A stretch of DNA of 64,000 nt, taken from assembly GCA_028290465.1 (NCBI GenBank), contig JAQGJU010000068.1, positions 1-64,000 on the forward strand, given 5' to 3'. Made by a program: the position numbers and the translations under genes. Below, one piece after another: positions 1 through 8,668 of this stretch. Every line of letters starts with the position of its first letter. Within the stretch, counting starts at the first letter, position 1. A model generated the notes under the pieces. It searched no databases. It was not told the origin of the DNA and saw nothing but the letters and a program-made list of their open reading frames with translations. This DNA is from Xanthobacteraceae bacterium (GTDB lineage Bacteria > Pseudomonadota > Alphaproteobacteria > Rhizobiales > Xanthobacteraceae).

Positions 1-2
1 TG

Positions 3-170
3 AATATATTCGGCCACTTCCTCGGCTTGCCGACCAGTTTTGCATCGAATCTGGAGTTGATGGTGTTTGGCGCGTTGATCATATTTTTCCTGATCGTGGA
101 GCCGCATGGCCTCGCGAGCTTGTGGCAAGTGGGTAAAGAGAAGTTGCGCCTGTGGCCGTTCCCGCATTGA
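3..170 (+). CDS. livM: Branched-chain amino acid-type ABC transporter permease, C-terminal end (partial)
   Basis: Only the last 55 codons are in the window; the gene enters from the left edge. The reading frame ends at TGA 168-170. The visible part has one hydrophobic segment (GALIIFFLIVEP) followed by a short basic tail ending in LWPFPH, which is the usual end of LivM-type inner-membrane permeases. It lies 49 bases before a binding protein of the same transporter class on the same strand, so it is the upstream part of the same importer operon. The substrate cannot be told from this fragment; the CoA ligase downstream suggests an organic or aromatic acid. Confidence 0.8.
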   Translation, partial: NIFGHFLGLPTSFASNLELMVFGALIIFFLIVEPHGLASLWQVGKEKLRLWPFPH

Positions 171-219
171 GGGCACAGCGAGCAATCTACGTCGATGAAG
201 TGACCATGAGGAGACAACA

Positions 220-1527
220 ATGAAAACGATTAAAATCAAAACGATCATGCTGGCCGCCGCCTTATTCGGCGCCTGGTCCGGGGCCCAGGCGGCCGACCAG
301 TTCGTGGCGCTGCCGTCGTACCGCGTCGGCGCGTACGCGGCGGGCGGTTCCGGGTTTTATGGCGGCGCCATCGACTACTTCAACCTGGTCAACGCCAACG
401 GCGGCGTCAACGGCGTCAAGATCCTGTGGGAAGAGTGCGAGACCGAGTACAACCCGTCGCGCGGGGTCGAATGCTACGAGCGCCTGAAAACCAAAAACGG
501 CGGCGCCACCCTGGTCGATTCTCTCTCCACCGGCATCGCCTACGGCTTCCTCGACCGCGTTGCCATCGACAAGATCCCGATGACGATGCTCGGCTACGGC
601 CGCTCGGACGCGGCCAACGGCAAGGTGTTCCCGTATATCTTCCCGCTCGTTACCAGCTACTGGAACCAGGCCGCGGCGATGATCAAGTACCTCGGCGACA
701 AGGAAGGCGGCTACGCCAAACTGAAGGGCAAGAAGATCGCCTACCTGTACCATGATTCGCCGTTCGGCAAGGAACCGATGCCGGTGCTCGAGGCGCTGGC
801 GAAGCAGCACGGATTCGAACTGCTGAAAGTGGCGGTGGCCCCGCCCGGCAACGAGCAGCAGTCGCAGTGGCTGCAGATCCGCCAGGCCAAGCCGGATTAC
901 GAGATGCGGTGGGGCTGGGGCGTGATGAATTCGGTCGCCATCAAGACCGCGCAGCGCAACGGCTTCCCGCGCGAGAAGATGCTCGGCGTGTGGTGGGCCG
1001 GGTCCGAGGAAGACACCATCCCGTCGGGCGAGGCCGCCAAAGGCTACACCTCGATGACCTTTAACACGCCAGGCAATTACCCGGTCATCGACGACATCCG
1101 CAAAAAAGTCTACGCCGCCGGCAAAGGTAACCTGGCCGAACAATCGCGCATCGGCACGGTGTACCACATGCGCGGCATGACCCTGGGGATTTTATGGGTC
1201 GAAGCGATCCGCACCGCCCAGGAGAAATACGGCAAGGGCAAAGTGATGACCGGCGAGCAGGTACGCTGGGGGCTCGAGCACCTCGACATCGACGCGGCGC
1301 GCCAGAAAGCGCTGGGCGCCTTCGGCATGTTCCCGACCGTGAAGACCAGCTGCGACGACCATGAAGGTTCGGGCGCGGTCAAGGTCCAGCAGTGGGATGG
1401 CGCCAAGTGGAAGGCGATCACGCCGAACTGGGTGGTGGGCGACAAGGCGCTCACGCGCAAGCTGCTGGAAGAATCGTCGCTGGCGTATGCGGCCGAGAAG
1501 AAGATCACCCCGGCCTGCATGAATTGA
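220..1527 (+). CDS. Branched-chain amino acid-type ABC transporter substrate-binding protein
   Basis: A 435-residue periplasmic binding protein of the LivJ/LivK (type I periplasmic-binding) fold. An N-terminal signal peptide with a basic start (MKTIKIKT), a hydrophobic core and an AQA cleavage motif covers residues 1-24. ATG 220 follows a GGAGACAACA ribosome site. The mature part shows a GGAIDYFNLVNANGGVNG stretch typical of the family. The usual role is to capture a small organic solute and hand it to LivHM/LivGF. The gene sits between livM and livF, with a hairpin terminator after it, so it may be expressed more than the downstream genes. With the PaaK-like ligase nearby, an aromatic or fatty acid ligand is plausible (inference). 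Confidence 0.88.
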   Translation: MKTIKIKTIMLAAALFGAWSGAQAADQFVALPSYRVGAYAAGGSGFYGGAIDYFNLVNANGGVNGVKILWEECETEYNPSRGVECYERLKTKNGGATLVDSLSTGIAYGFLDRVAIDKIPMTMLGYGRSDAANGKVFPYIFPLVTSYWNQAAAMIKYLGDKEGGYAKLKGKKIAYLYHDSPFGKEPMPVLEALAKQHGFELLKVAVAPPGNEQQSQWLQIRQAKPDYEMRWGWGVMNSVAIKTAQRNGFPREKMLGVWWAGSEEDTIPSGEAAKGYTSMTFNTPGNYPVIDDIRKKVYAAGKGNLAEQSRIGTVYHMRGMTLGILWVEAIRTAQEKYGKGKVMTGEQVRWGLEHLDIDAARQKALGAFGMFPTVKTSCDDHEGSGAVKVQQWDGAKWKAITPNWVVGDKALTRKLLEESSLAYAAEKKITPACMN

Positions 1528-1557
1528 AACTGACGCAACTGAAACTGACGGAGCTGT

Positions 1558-1586
1558 CCCCCGCTTGCGGGCGGGGGCATTTTTTG
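1558..1586 (+). terminator. Rho-independent terminator-like hairpin between binding-protein gene and livF
   Basis: A perfect 7-bp stem, CCCCCGC (1558-1564) with GCGGGGG (1571-1577), has a 6-base loop and is followed by CAT and a run of T. It starts 31 bases after the binding-protein stop codon and ends just before the livF start. This position would cut down expression of livF and the CoA ligase relative to the abundant binding protein, a common arrangement in importer operons. Confidence 0.65.
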
Positions 1587-1594
1587 AAGACCCC

Positions 1595-2410
1595 ATGACC
1601 CACGCCAGCGAACCCTACCTGTCGGTGAACAACATCGAAGTCATTTACGACCACGTGATCCTGGTCCTGAAAGGCGTATCGCTGCAGGTACCGAAAGGGA
1701 AAATCGTTGCCCTGCTGGGCGCCAACGGCGCCGGCAAGTCGACCACCCTGAAAACCATTTCGACCTTGCTGCGCGGTGAACGCGGCGATGTCACCAAGGG
1801 CGAGGTGCGGTTCAACGGCGAGCGCATCGACCAGCTGACGCCGAACGCGCTGGTCAAGCGCGGGCTGTCGCAGGTGATGGAGGGACGCCACTGCTTCGGC
1901 CACCTGACCATCGAGGAAAACCTGCTGACCGGCGCGTTCACCCGGCGCGACGGCGCCGGTGCGATCAAGGCCGACCTGGAGCGCATCTATGGCTATTTCC
2001 CGCGCCTGAAGGAACGGCGCCAGTCGATGGCCGGCTATACGTCGGGCGGCGAACAGCAGATGTGTGCGATCGGTCGCGCGCTGATGTCGCGCCCGAAAAT
2101 GGTGCTGCTCGACGAGCCGTCGATGGGCCTTGCGCCGCAGGTGGTCGAGGAGATCTTCGACATCGTGCGGATGCTCAACGAGCAGGAGGGGTTGTCCTTC
2201 CTGCTGGCCGAGCAGAACACCAATATGGCGCTGAAATATGCCCGCTACGGCTACATCCTGGAGAATGGCCGCGTCGTGCTCGATGGCGACGCCAAGGCGC
2301 TGAAGGAAAACGAGGACGTCAAGGAATTCTATCTCGGCGTCGCCGAGGGTAAGCGCAAATCGTTCCGCGACGGCAAGCATTACAAGCGCCGCAAGCGCTG
2401 GCTGGCGTAG
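1595..2410 (+). CDS. livF: Branched-chain amino acid-type ABC transporter ATP-binding protein
   Basis: A 271-residue cytoplasmic ATPase. It has a Walker A motif (GANGAGKST), an ABC signature (TSGGEQQM) and a Walker B motif with the catalytic Glu (VLLDEPSMGLAP), in the order normal for LivF. ATG 1595 is preferred to an upstream TTG at 1565 because that TTG lies inside the terminator hairpin. The C-terminal tail is longer and more basic than in textbook LivF (KHYKRRKRW near the end). I know this tail from LivF paralogs encoded next to CoA ligases of aromatic-acid importers, so it supports a non-amino-acid substrate. The stop is 3 bases from the next start, implying translational coupling with the ligase gene. 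Confidence 0.9.
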   Translation: MTHASEPYLSVNNIEVIYDHVILVLKGVSLQVPKGKIVALLGANGAGKSTTLKTISTLLRGERGDVTKGEVRFNGERIDQLTPNALVKRGLSQVMEGRHCFGHLTIEENLLTGAFTRRDGAGAIKADLERIYGYFPRLKERRQSMAGYTSGGEQQMCAIGRALMSRPKMVLLDEPSMGLAPQVVEEIFDIVRMLNEQEGLSFLLAEQNTNMALKYARYGYILENGRVVLDGDAKALKENEDVKEFYLGVAEGKRKSFRDGKHYKRRKRWLA

Positions 2411-2413
2411 CGC

Positions 2414-3649
2414 ATGTCGGACGACCATTGGGACGCATTGGAAACGCGCGATCCTACGAAACGTGAGCAGGCGCTGTTTAATGAGATTCCCGACATTGTG
2501 GCGCAGGCGCTGAGCGCGCGGGGCTGGGCCAAGCATTTTCGCGGCGTCGATCCGCGCCGCATTCGTTCGCGTGAAGCTCTCGCTAAACTTCCACTGCTGC
2601 GCAAGTCCGATCTGCCGGCGCTGCAAAAAGCCACGCCGCCATTCGGTGGTTTCAATGTAACGCCGCCCGGCAAGATGAAGCGTCTGCTGATGTCGCCGGG
2701 ACCGATCTTCGAGCCCGAGTTTTTTGGTGAAGACGGGTGGGGCGCGGCTCGGGCGGTCTACGCGGCCGGATTTCGCTCCGGCGATATCGTGCATAACGCG
2801 TTTGCGTATCATCTGACGCCGGGCGGCTTTATTCTCGAGTCCGGCGCGCATGAGCTCGGCTGTGCGGTGGTGCCGGCCGGCCCGGCCAATACCGAGCAGC
2901 AATTGATGGCGATCGCGCAGCTCCGGCCGAGCGGTTATATGGGCACGCCGGATTTTCTGAAAATCCTGCTCGATGCCGGACAGGCGAGCCGTTCGGATGT
3001 GTCCTCGTTGAAACGCGGCTTGGTATCCGGTGCGGCGCTACCGGCCTCGCTGCGCGATGAGTTCACGAAACGCGGCGTCGCGGTGCTGCAATGTTACGCC
3101 ATCGCCGAAATCGGCGTCATCGCCTATGAGACGGCGGCGCCCGACGGCATGGTAATCAACGAAAACCTGATCCTGGAGATCGTGCGGCCCGGCACCGGCG
3201 ATCCGGTGCCCGATGGCGACGTCGGCGAGATCGTGGTCACCAACCTCAATCCGGACTATCCGATGATCCGCCTCGCGACCGGCGATCTGTCGGCGGTGCT
3301 CAAAGGGCCGTCGCCATGCGGGCGCACCAATACGCGCATCAAAGGCTGGATGGGCCGCGCCGACCAGACCACCAAGGTGAAGGGGATGTTCGTGCATCCG
3401 GGGCAGATCGCCGAAGTGGCCAAGCGCCATCCCGAACTCGGCCGCGTGCGGCTTGCGGTGACGCGCGAGGCCGAGCAGGACACGATGACGCTGTTCGCCG
3501 AATGCGCGGTGCTTGAAGCGGGATTGGATGAAGTCGTCGCGGTGACATTGCAGACGGTGACCAAGCTCAAGGGCGCGGTGAAGTTGGTTGCGCCGGGCAG
3601 CCTGCCGAACGACGGCAAGGTGATCGCCGACGAGCGGCCGGTTAGGTGA
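2414..3649 (+). CDS. PaaK-like acyl/aryl-CoA ligase (phenylacetate-CoA ligase family)
   Basis: A 411-residue AMP-forming ligase of the phenylacetate-CoA ligase type. An N-terminal PaaK-like segment covers residues 10-130, the nucleotide-binding core carries the YAIAEIG and LATGDLS stretches, and a C-terminal AMP-binding-like region has KVKGMFVHPGQ. PaaK enzymes activate aromatic acids to CoA thioesters with ATP. It follows livF by 3 bases, so an imported acid may be activated on entry (inference). The last 69 bases have a diverged second copy at 4958-5026, past the next gene. The exact substrate is unknown. Confidence 0.82.
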   Translation: MSDDHWDALETRDPTKREQALFNEIPDIVAQALSARGWAKHFRGVDPRRIRSREALAKLPLLRKSDLPALQKATPPFGGFNVTPPGKMKRLLMSPGPIFEPEFFGEDGWGAARAVYAAGFRSGDIVHNAFAYHLTPGGFILESGAHELGCAVVPAGPANTEQQLMAIAQLRPSGYMGTPDFLKILLDAGQASRSDVSSLKRGLVSGAALPASLRDEFTKRGVAVLQCYAIAEIGVIAYETAAPDGMVINENLILEIVRPGTGDPVPDGDVGEIVVTNLNPDYPMIRLATGDLSAVLKGPSPCGRTNTRIKGWMGRADQTTKVKGMFVHPGQIAEVAKRHPELGRVRLAVTREAEQDTMTLFAECAVLEAGLDEVVAVTLQTVTKLKGAVKLVAPGSLPNDGKVIADERPVR

Positions 3650-3674
3650 TTCCGGTACGCGAACGAAGTTCGCT

Positions 3675-3812
3675 ACTCTTGTCCCTCCCCCATGCGGGGA
3701 GGGTCGGTTCGCATCGCGAAGCGATGTGAACCGGAGTGGGGGTGAACATATCGTGCCAGAAATTCTACCCCCACCCCGCTCGCTACGCTCGCGACCCTCC
3801 CCGCCGCCGAGG
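3675..3812. repeat. REP-like palindromic intergenic repeat (CCCTCCCC type)
   Basis: This accounts for most of the 315-base gap between the CoA ligase and the next gene. It has GC-rich palindromic blocks built around CCTCCCC/GGGGAGG, a TCGCATCGCGAAGCGATG hairpin and a CGCTCGCTACGCTCGCGA block, ending in a second CCCTCCCC block. Related blocks occur at 5085-5220, 61880-62004 and 63413-63516, always between genes. I see no ORF or promoter in the rest of the gap. Confidence 0.7.
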
Positions 3813-3964
3813 TGCGCGACTGGCTGAATACCCTGCTCTATGCCGGGCCGCTACTCCGGAGCAATCATCAAAATCCACCCAGCAGAATTCGGCTGATCTC
3901 ATGCTAGACGCGGTGCTAACTTCGTAGGATACTGCAAGCTATTGCTTCTAGGTGGGGCTATACG

Positions 3965-4753
3965 ATGCCGCGACATTTCGCTTGTCTGATAGCTTTTCTG
4001 GTTACCGTCGTTTCGGCGAGTAGCACGCCAGCTGCCGACATCAAGGTGATGATCTCGGCCGGGTTCTTTAGCGTCTATAAGGAACTTGGTCCCGCGTTCG
4101 AAAAATCGACAGGGCACAAGCTCATCACCACGCGCGGGCCTTCGATTGGCGATTCACCGGAAGCGCTTCCGACACGTATGGCTCGGGGCGAGGAGGCCGA
4201 TGTCGTGATCATGGACGGGGTCGGCGCCGATCTTCTGGACGAGCGCGGCCTGACCCGTCCCGGCAGCCGGATGCCGCTCGCGGAATCGTTTATCGGTATG
4301 GTGGTTCGAACTGGTCAGCCCAAGCCCGACATCAGCACGATGGATGCGTTGCGGAAGACTCTTCTCGCAGCGAAATCCATTGCCTATTCGGACAGTTCGA
4401 GCGGCACCTATCTGGCGACAATCGGATTCAAGAAACTTGGCGTCGCCGAGGAGATTTCCGGCAAGACGCGCAAGGTGCGCGGGCCTCCGTCGGGAGAGGC
4501 GGTGGCTGAAGTCGTCGCCCGCGGGGAGGCGGAAGTCGGTTTTCAGCAGGTCCCCGAGCTGATCCATGTTCCGGGTGTCGATTTCGTCGGTAGGGTGCCG
4601 TCGGACATTCAACCACCAACCCATTTCGTCGGGGCGCTGCCCAAGAATTCGCAACAGCCCGACGCTGCAATCGACCTGCTCCGCTTCCTCTCCTCCGCAG
4701 AGGCCGTAGCCGTAATTACGAAAGCCGGATTGAAGCCGCTGGCGGCGCGCTGA
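3965..4753 (+). CDS. ModA-like periplasmic solute-binding protein
   Basis: A 262-residue secreted binding protein. A signal peptide covers about residues 1-24 (cleavage near PAA/DIK). The mature part reads like the molybdate/sulfate group of periplasmic binding proteins: ADVVIMDG, a SDSSSGTYLA anion-site-like stretch, and ARGEAEVGFQQVPEL. ModA binds molybdate in the periplasm, but many diverged relatives bind other anions or organic acids. There is no modB/modC permease or ATPase next to it, so it is an orphan here. It lies between repeat-rich spacers and between the CoA ligase and a duplicated scrap of that ligase, which suggests a local rearrangement. The ligand is unknown. Confidence 0.75.
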   Translation: MPRHFACLIAFLVTVVSASSTPAADIKVMISAGFFSVYKELGPAFEKSTGHKLITTRGPSIGDSPEALPTRMARGEEADVVIMDGVGADLLDERGLTRPGSRMPLAESFIGMVVRTGQPKPDISTMDALRKTLLAAKSIAYSDSSSGTYLATIGFKKLGVAEEISGKTRKVRGPPSGEAVAEVVARGEAEVGFQQVPELIHVPGVDFVGRVPSDIQPPTHFVGALPKNSQQPDAAIDLLRFLSSAEAVAVITKAGLKPLAAR

Positions 4754-4786
4754 ACGGCTTGTTGCGCACTCGTATGTCGGCTTCTG

Positions 4787-4847
4787 GCACAAAGCGGACA
4801 TATCGAGATGTCTGCTATTTGGTCGCTGTCCGGGGCAAAGCGGACAT
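4787..4847. repeat. Tandem GCGGACAT-type intergenic repeat
   Basis: Two copies of a unit ending in AAAGCGGACAT lie head to tail (around 4794-4812 and 4826-4847), with a GATGTCTGCTATT segment between them. I recognise this as a non-coding repeat type common between genes of Bradyrhizobium-like genomes. The 506-base gap 4754-5259 also holds the ligase-tail remnant (4958-5026) and a palindromic repeat (5085-5220), but no intact gene that I can support. Confidence 0.5.
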
Positions 4848-4957
4848 CCGCCAGCGGCTGCCGGAACAAACGCAATTTATGAGTACAGGCCTTAATTTCA
4901 GGCAAGGCGGTAATGGTATCGCCGAGTAATGACGCGCTATTTGCGCGAGTGTGTGCG

Positions 4958-5026
4958 CGCCTGGCCGCGCCCGGCAGCCTGCTGAACGACGGCAAGGTGA
5001 TTTCGGACGAACGGCCGGTTGGCTAG
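4958..5026 (+). pseudogene. Remnant of a second PaaK-like ligase gene (last 22 codons)
   Basis: Read in frame, these bases give a 22-residue tail with PGSL and NDGKVISDERPV and a TAG stop. Seventeen of 22 residues match the end of the CoA ligase at 3581-3649. Upstream of 4958 the similarity stops, and there is no start codon or ligase core. It is therefore a fragment left from a duplication or from replacement of an ancestral second ligase gene. It lies downstream of the ModA-like gene in the same orientation as the parent. Confidence 0.7.
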
Positions 5027-5084
5027 CGCAAGTTCTTCAAAATGTGCGACGTCTTCGGGGCACGAGCGAGCTTGCTGCTCTTTA

Positions 5085-5220
5085 ACCCTCCCCCTTGCGG
5101 GGAGGGTCGCGAGCGTAGCGAGCGGGGTGGGGGCTCACCGTCAAATAGTCGCGCCGAGACCCCCATCCTGCCGGCCTTCGCGGCGCTTCGGCCGTCGACC
5201 CTCCCCGCAAGGGGGAGGGT
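5085..5220. repeat. REP-like element with perfect 23-bp inverted ends
   Basis: The left end (5085-5107) and right end (5198-5220) are exact reverse complements of each other over 23 bases, beginning ACCCTCCCCC. Each arm can also fold on itself. Between them are a GAGCGTAGCGAGC block and a GCGGCGCTTCGGCC block. It stands just past the 3' end of the NicX-like gene and may act as a transcript end or stabiliser. Confidence 0.75.
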
Positions 5221-5259
5221 AAGAAAGCGGATTGCAGTAGGGGGTTCAGAAAGCGTCCG

Positions 5260-6306
5260 TTACCCAAACACATCCTGCAACACGCCGTCGCGCACCACCA
5301 CGGTGTCGTCGACCGTGATCGTCGTCCACATCACCGGAATGTCGAAGTGCCCGGCCGTATAGCGCCCGGCGAATTCGTTGGCGCCGGTCGAGAACAGGAA
5401 GTTGCCCGACACCGCGCGGATTTCGGTGCCGTTGGTATCGCGCTGGTCGTACATCGCCAGCGCCTCGTAGCGCGCCGCCGGGTTCATGCCCCAGCCGACA
5501 TGCGACACCGCATAGGCTTCGCGGTCGCCCCAGGCCGCCAGGTAGCGGCGCATCATTTCGGCATCCGGGCCGTTGCCCTCCAGGCGGGTGACATAGTCCT
5601 GTTCGATGGTCAGCCGGATCGGCGCTTCGAGATAGCGCTTGAAGGTGAGGTTCACATCGCCACGGTCGAGCACCAGCGTGCCGTTGACGGTGCCGCCCTT
5701 CGGAAAGCTGACCACGATGCCGCCCGGCCAATGCGCCAGCGTGCCGGGCCGGTCGGTCCAGCCCCAGACGCCGACGGTCGAAGCCCCGACCATATCGATG
5801 TCGAGATCGCTGCCGGCCGCGGACACGACCTTCATACGCTTGGCGCCGCGCAGCATCTTGGCGGCCGCGCGCACGGACTTTTCCAGCGCCGGGTCCGGCC
5901 GCATCCGCTCCAGGCATTCCGGGTGCTCGTTGGAGATCACCAGGATGCGGGCGCCGGCCTTTAGGATCTCCGGTGTCTCCGGCGCGTGCATCAGGCCTTC
6001 GATCGTGCAGTCGACCACGAAGCCAGCCTCTTTCAACGCCGTGACGACAGGTGCAAGACGCCCGATCGCCGCGCTGGCGCCGGTCGAGCGCACCGGCACC
6101 GGATGCGGATTGCGTGGGCTCGGCACGATCAGATGAAACGGCCGGGCGCCGAGCCGCAGCAAGGCCAATTCGGCCAGATGCACGTTCAGCGCGCGAGACT
6201 GGGTTTCCGACAGGATCGCGGCGGTATCGCCAGGCCTGACGGCGCACTTTTCGAAGATCTCGCAGAACGCGTCGATCCACTTGCCTTCGATCCGGTCGGT
6301 CAGCAT
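5260..6306 (-). CDS. NicX-like (2,5-dihydroxypyridine 5,6-dioxygenase family) protein
   Basis: A 348-residue cytoplasmic protein of the M29-aminopeptidase-like fold that includes the iron-dependent ring-cleaving dioxygenase NicX of nicotinate catabolism (usual length about 350). Shared blocks are AAGSDLDI, LAHWPGG, GTLVLDRGDV, HVGWGMNPAARYEAL and SGNFLFSTGANE. The metal-ligand positions of NicX appear kept as H269 (HVGWG) and H320/D322 (HFDIP). It is the last gene of an ABC importer operon on the minus strand, 15 bases after the second permease, so its substrate is probably what the importer brings in. Metal-dependent aminopeptidase activity is the alternative. Family assignment is firm; the exact substrate is not. 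Confidence 0.72.
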   Translation of the reverse strand: MLTDRIEGKWIDAFCEIFEKCAVRPGDTAAILSETQSRALNVHLAELALLRLGARPFHLIVPSPRNPHPVPVRSTGASAAIGRLAPVVTALKEAGFVVDCTIEGLMHAPETPEILKAGARILVISNEHPECLERMRPDPALEKSVRAAAKMLRGAKRMKVVSAAGSDLDIDMVGASTVGVWGWTDRPGTLAHWPGGIVVSFPKGGTVNGTLVLDRGDVNLTFKRYLEAPIRLTIEQDYVTRLEGNGPDAEMMRRYLAAWGDREAYAVSHVGWGMNPAARYEALAMYDQRDTNGTEIRAVSGNFLFSTGANEFAGRYTAGHFDIPVMWTTITVDDTVVVRDGVLQDVFG

Positions 6307-6321
6307 GGCGTGCCTACTTGT

Positions 6322-7107
6322 TCAGTTCTGCGACGGGAAGCCGACCAGAAGCCGCTTGCTTAGCATATTGAAGGCGGCGTTGAGCAGCAGGCCGAGCATC
6401 GAAATCGCGATGATCGGCACGAACATATCGACCGTCTGGAAATTGCGCGCGGCGCGTACCAGCAACTGCCCGAGGCCGTCGGTCGACAGGATCATCTCGG
6501 CCAGGAACACCACGATGCAGGCGATGATCAACCCGATACGGGCGCCGGTCAGGATCGACGGCAGCGCCGCCGTGAGTACGATGGTGAACAGGCAGCGGGT
6601 CTGCGAGGCGCCGGCGGCGCGCGCCGACCACACCAGTTTGGGATCGACCGCCACGGCGCCCTGATAGGTCGCAAGTAGGATCGGAAACAGCGCGTCCGCG
6701 ACCACCAGCGCGATTTTCGACGAATGGTCGAAGCCGAACATCAGCACCAGCGCCGGATACAGCGCAATCTTCGGCACCGGCGCCAGCACCCGAATGACCG
6801 GCTGCATCAAAGCCGCAACCGTGCGGTTGCCGGCCGCCAGAATGCCGATGCCGATGCCGAGCATCACCGCGATACCAAAGCCGACAAACAGCCGGTACAG
6901 CGTGGCGCCGGCATTTTGCAGAAACTGCGGGTCGCCGAGCAGGACCAAAAACCGGCGGAAGACCGTAACCGGCGACGGCAGCAGCGAGGCCGGCGCGAAA
7001 TTCCACGCCGAGATCACATACCAGATGCCGAGCGCCAGCACGATCGGCAGCGCGCCGGCCAGGGTTTCGGAGATATTGCGGCGCCAGACGGCGTGGAGCG
7101 CGCTCAT
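6322..7107 (-). CDS. NitT/TauT-family ABC transporter permease (second permease)
   Basis: A 261-residue inner-membrane permease of the SsuC/TauC type with about six hydrophobic segments. The cytoplasmic EAA-like loop reads SARAAGASQTRCLFTIVLTAALPSILTG split over the centre of the protein (catalytic contact with the ATPase). The start overlaps the stop of the preceding permease gene by four bases (ATGA), so the two are translated together and likely form a heterodimer. Usual substrates of this class are sulfonates, nitrate, or aromatic and pyrimidine precursors; none is shown directly here. Confidence 0.88.
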   Translation of the reverse strand: MSALHAVWRRNISETLAGALPIVLALGIWYVISAWNFAPASLLPSPVTVFRRFLVLLGDPQFLQNAGATLYRLFVGFGIAVMLGIGIGILAAGNRTVAALMQPVIRVLAPVPKIALYPALVLMFGFDHSSKIALVVADALFPILLATYQGAVAVDPKLVWSARAAGASQTRCLFTIVLTAALPSILTGARIGLIIACIVVFLAEMILSTDGLGQLLVRAARNFQTVDMFVPIIAISMLGLLLNAAFNMLSKRLLVGFPSQN

Positions 7108-7886
7108 GCCGAACCTACCGCGATGTCATGCACCGGCGCGGCCCAGCCGAGCAGCATGCGGCGCACCGCCTCGAAACCCCAGTCGCACAGAAAGCCCAGA
7201 ATGCCGATCACGATGATCATGGCGTACACCGTGTCGTATTGCGCCATGTCGAGCGCGTTGAAGAAGATATTGCCGATGCCGGTCTGCCGCGCGATCATTT
7301 CGCTGGTCACCATGGTGATCAGCGCCAGCACCACGCCGGTGCGGCAGCCGACCATGATTTCCGGCAGCGCCGCCGGAAACACCACGCGCAGCAGGCGCGC
7401 CATCGGGCCGAGCCCCATCGCGGCGGCCGACCACAGCATCTTCTCTTCGACGGCCTTGCTGCCCTGGTAGCTGTGATAAATCACCGGCAGCGACACGCCG
7501 AGAAAGATCACCAGGATCTTCGACATTTCGCCGACGCCGAGCCACAGCATGATGATCGGCATCAGGGCGGCCTTCGGCACCGGATAGATGATCATGAACA
7601 GCGGATTGAAAAACGCCGCGACCAGCCGGCTGCGGCCCATCAGCAGCCCGACCGGCACCGCGAACGCGACGGCCAGCGAGAATCCGATCGACATGCGGCG
7701 CAGCGACGCCAGAATGTTTACCAGCGATTCTTTGTCGGTCAGGATGACCGGCACCTCTTGCAGCGCGCCCCAGGGCGGCGGCAGGCCGCTGACCATCACC
7801 ACGCGCGACAGCAGATCCCAGATCAGCAGGATCGCCAGGCAGGCGATCAGTACCGGGACGCCGGGGATGGCGTTGAGACGCGCCAT
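7104..7886 (-). CDS. NitT/TauT-family ABC transporter permease (first permease)
   Basis: A 260-residue inner-membrane permease, homologous to the gene that follows it. Hydrophobic segments start at residue 10 (VPVLIACLAILLIWDLL) and the coupling loop includes AAAMGLGPMARLLRVV and FPAALPEIMVG. Its ATG overlaps the stop of the ATPase gene (ATGA), and its own stop overlaps the next start. Two different permeases in one NitT/TauT operon is less common than a homodimer and points to a heterodimeric channel. Confidence 0.88.
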   Translation of the reverse strand: MARLNAIPGVPVLIACLAILLIWDLLSRVVMVSGLPPPWGALQEVPVILTDKESLVNILASLRRMSIGFSLAVAFAVPVGLLMGRSRLVAAFFNPLFMIIYPVPKAALMPIIMLWLGVGEMSKILVIFLGVSLPVIYHSYQGSKAVEEKMLWSAAAMGLGPMARLLRVVFPAALPEIMVGCRTGVVLALITMVTSEMIARQTGIGNIFFNALDMAQYDTVYAMIIVIGILGFLCDWGFEAVRRMLLGWAAPVHDIAVGSA

Positions 7887-8668
7887 CAGGCGATCTCCTC
7901 GATCTGCTCGTCCATCAGCCGTTCGATGGCGATGACGTAGTCCTGATAGCGGCGGTCGAGCAGCAGTTCGGCGCGGACGCGCGGGCGCGGCAGGTCGATG
8001 TCGAATACCTTGCGGATATGGCCGGGCGATTTCGTCATCACGAACACCCGGTCGGACAGGAACACGGCTTCCTCGACGCTGTGGGTGACGAACATCACGG
8101 TCTTGCGGTCGCGCCCCCAGATGTCGAGCAACTCGTTCTGCAGGCGGGTACGCGTATAGGCGTCGAGCGCGCCGAACGGTTCATCCATCAGCAGGATCTT
8201 CGGCCCATAGGCCAAGGTGCGGGCCAGCGCGACGCGCTGCTTCATGCCGCCGGACAATTCCTTCGGATAAAAGCCTTCATAGTTTTGCAGATGCACCAGG
8301 ACCAGCAATTCGCGGGCGCGGGCGGTGGCGGCTTCTTTCGACAGGCCCTGCTGCAGCGGGCCGTACATCACATTGCCGAGCACGGTCTTCCAGGGAAACA
8401 GTGCGAACTCCTGGAATACCGGACCCCGGTCGGGACCGGGACCGGTGACCTTTTGGCCGTTCACCAATACCTGGCCGGTGGTCGCCTCGACGAAGCCGCC
8501 GAGAATATACAGCAGCGTGGATTTGCCGCAGCCGGACGGTCCCAGAATGGAGACGAACTGGCCTTCGGCGATGTCGATGGAGATGTCGCCCAAGGCGACG
8601 TGCCGACCCCGTTGCGTGGTGTCGTAGACCTTCGACACCCCGGCGATTTTAATCATGTCGGTCGCCAA
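7886..8668 (-). CDS. NitT/TauT-family ABC transporter ATP-binding protein
   Basis: A 260-residue ATPase of the SsuB/TauB type, first gene of a four-gene operon running left. Walker A is GPSGCGKST, the signature is LSGGMKQRV, Walker B is ILLMDEPFGALD, and the H-loop is VTHSVEEAV. ATG 8668 gives MATDMIKIAG; an internal ATG four codons later is an alternative. The cognate binding protein is probably the divergent gene at 9159, 490 bases away. Confidence 0.9.
   Translation of the reverse strand: MATDMIKIAGVSKVYDTTQRGRHVALGDISIDIAEGQFVSILGPSGCGKSTLLYILGGFVEATTGQVLVNGQKVTGPGPDRGPVFQEFALFPWKTVLGNVMYGPLQQGLSKEAATARARELLVLVHLQNYEGFYPKELSGGMKQRVALARTLAYGPKILLMDEPFGALDAYTRTRLQNELLDIWGRDRKTVMFVTHSVEEAVFLSDRVFVMTKSPGHIRKVFDIDLPRPRVRAELLLDRRYQDYVIAIERLMDEQIEEIA

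Noticed and set aside
1505-2902. A 465-codon minus-strand frame across livF and the CoA-ligase gene
   Set aside because: Antisense shadow; livF on the + strand has all ABC motifs, and this frame shows none and crosses the gene junction and the terminator.
3675-5220. CRISPR array
   Set aside because: The repeats are palindromic, of uneven length and spacing, and are scattered through the window; there are no regular spacers and no cas genes.
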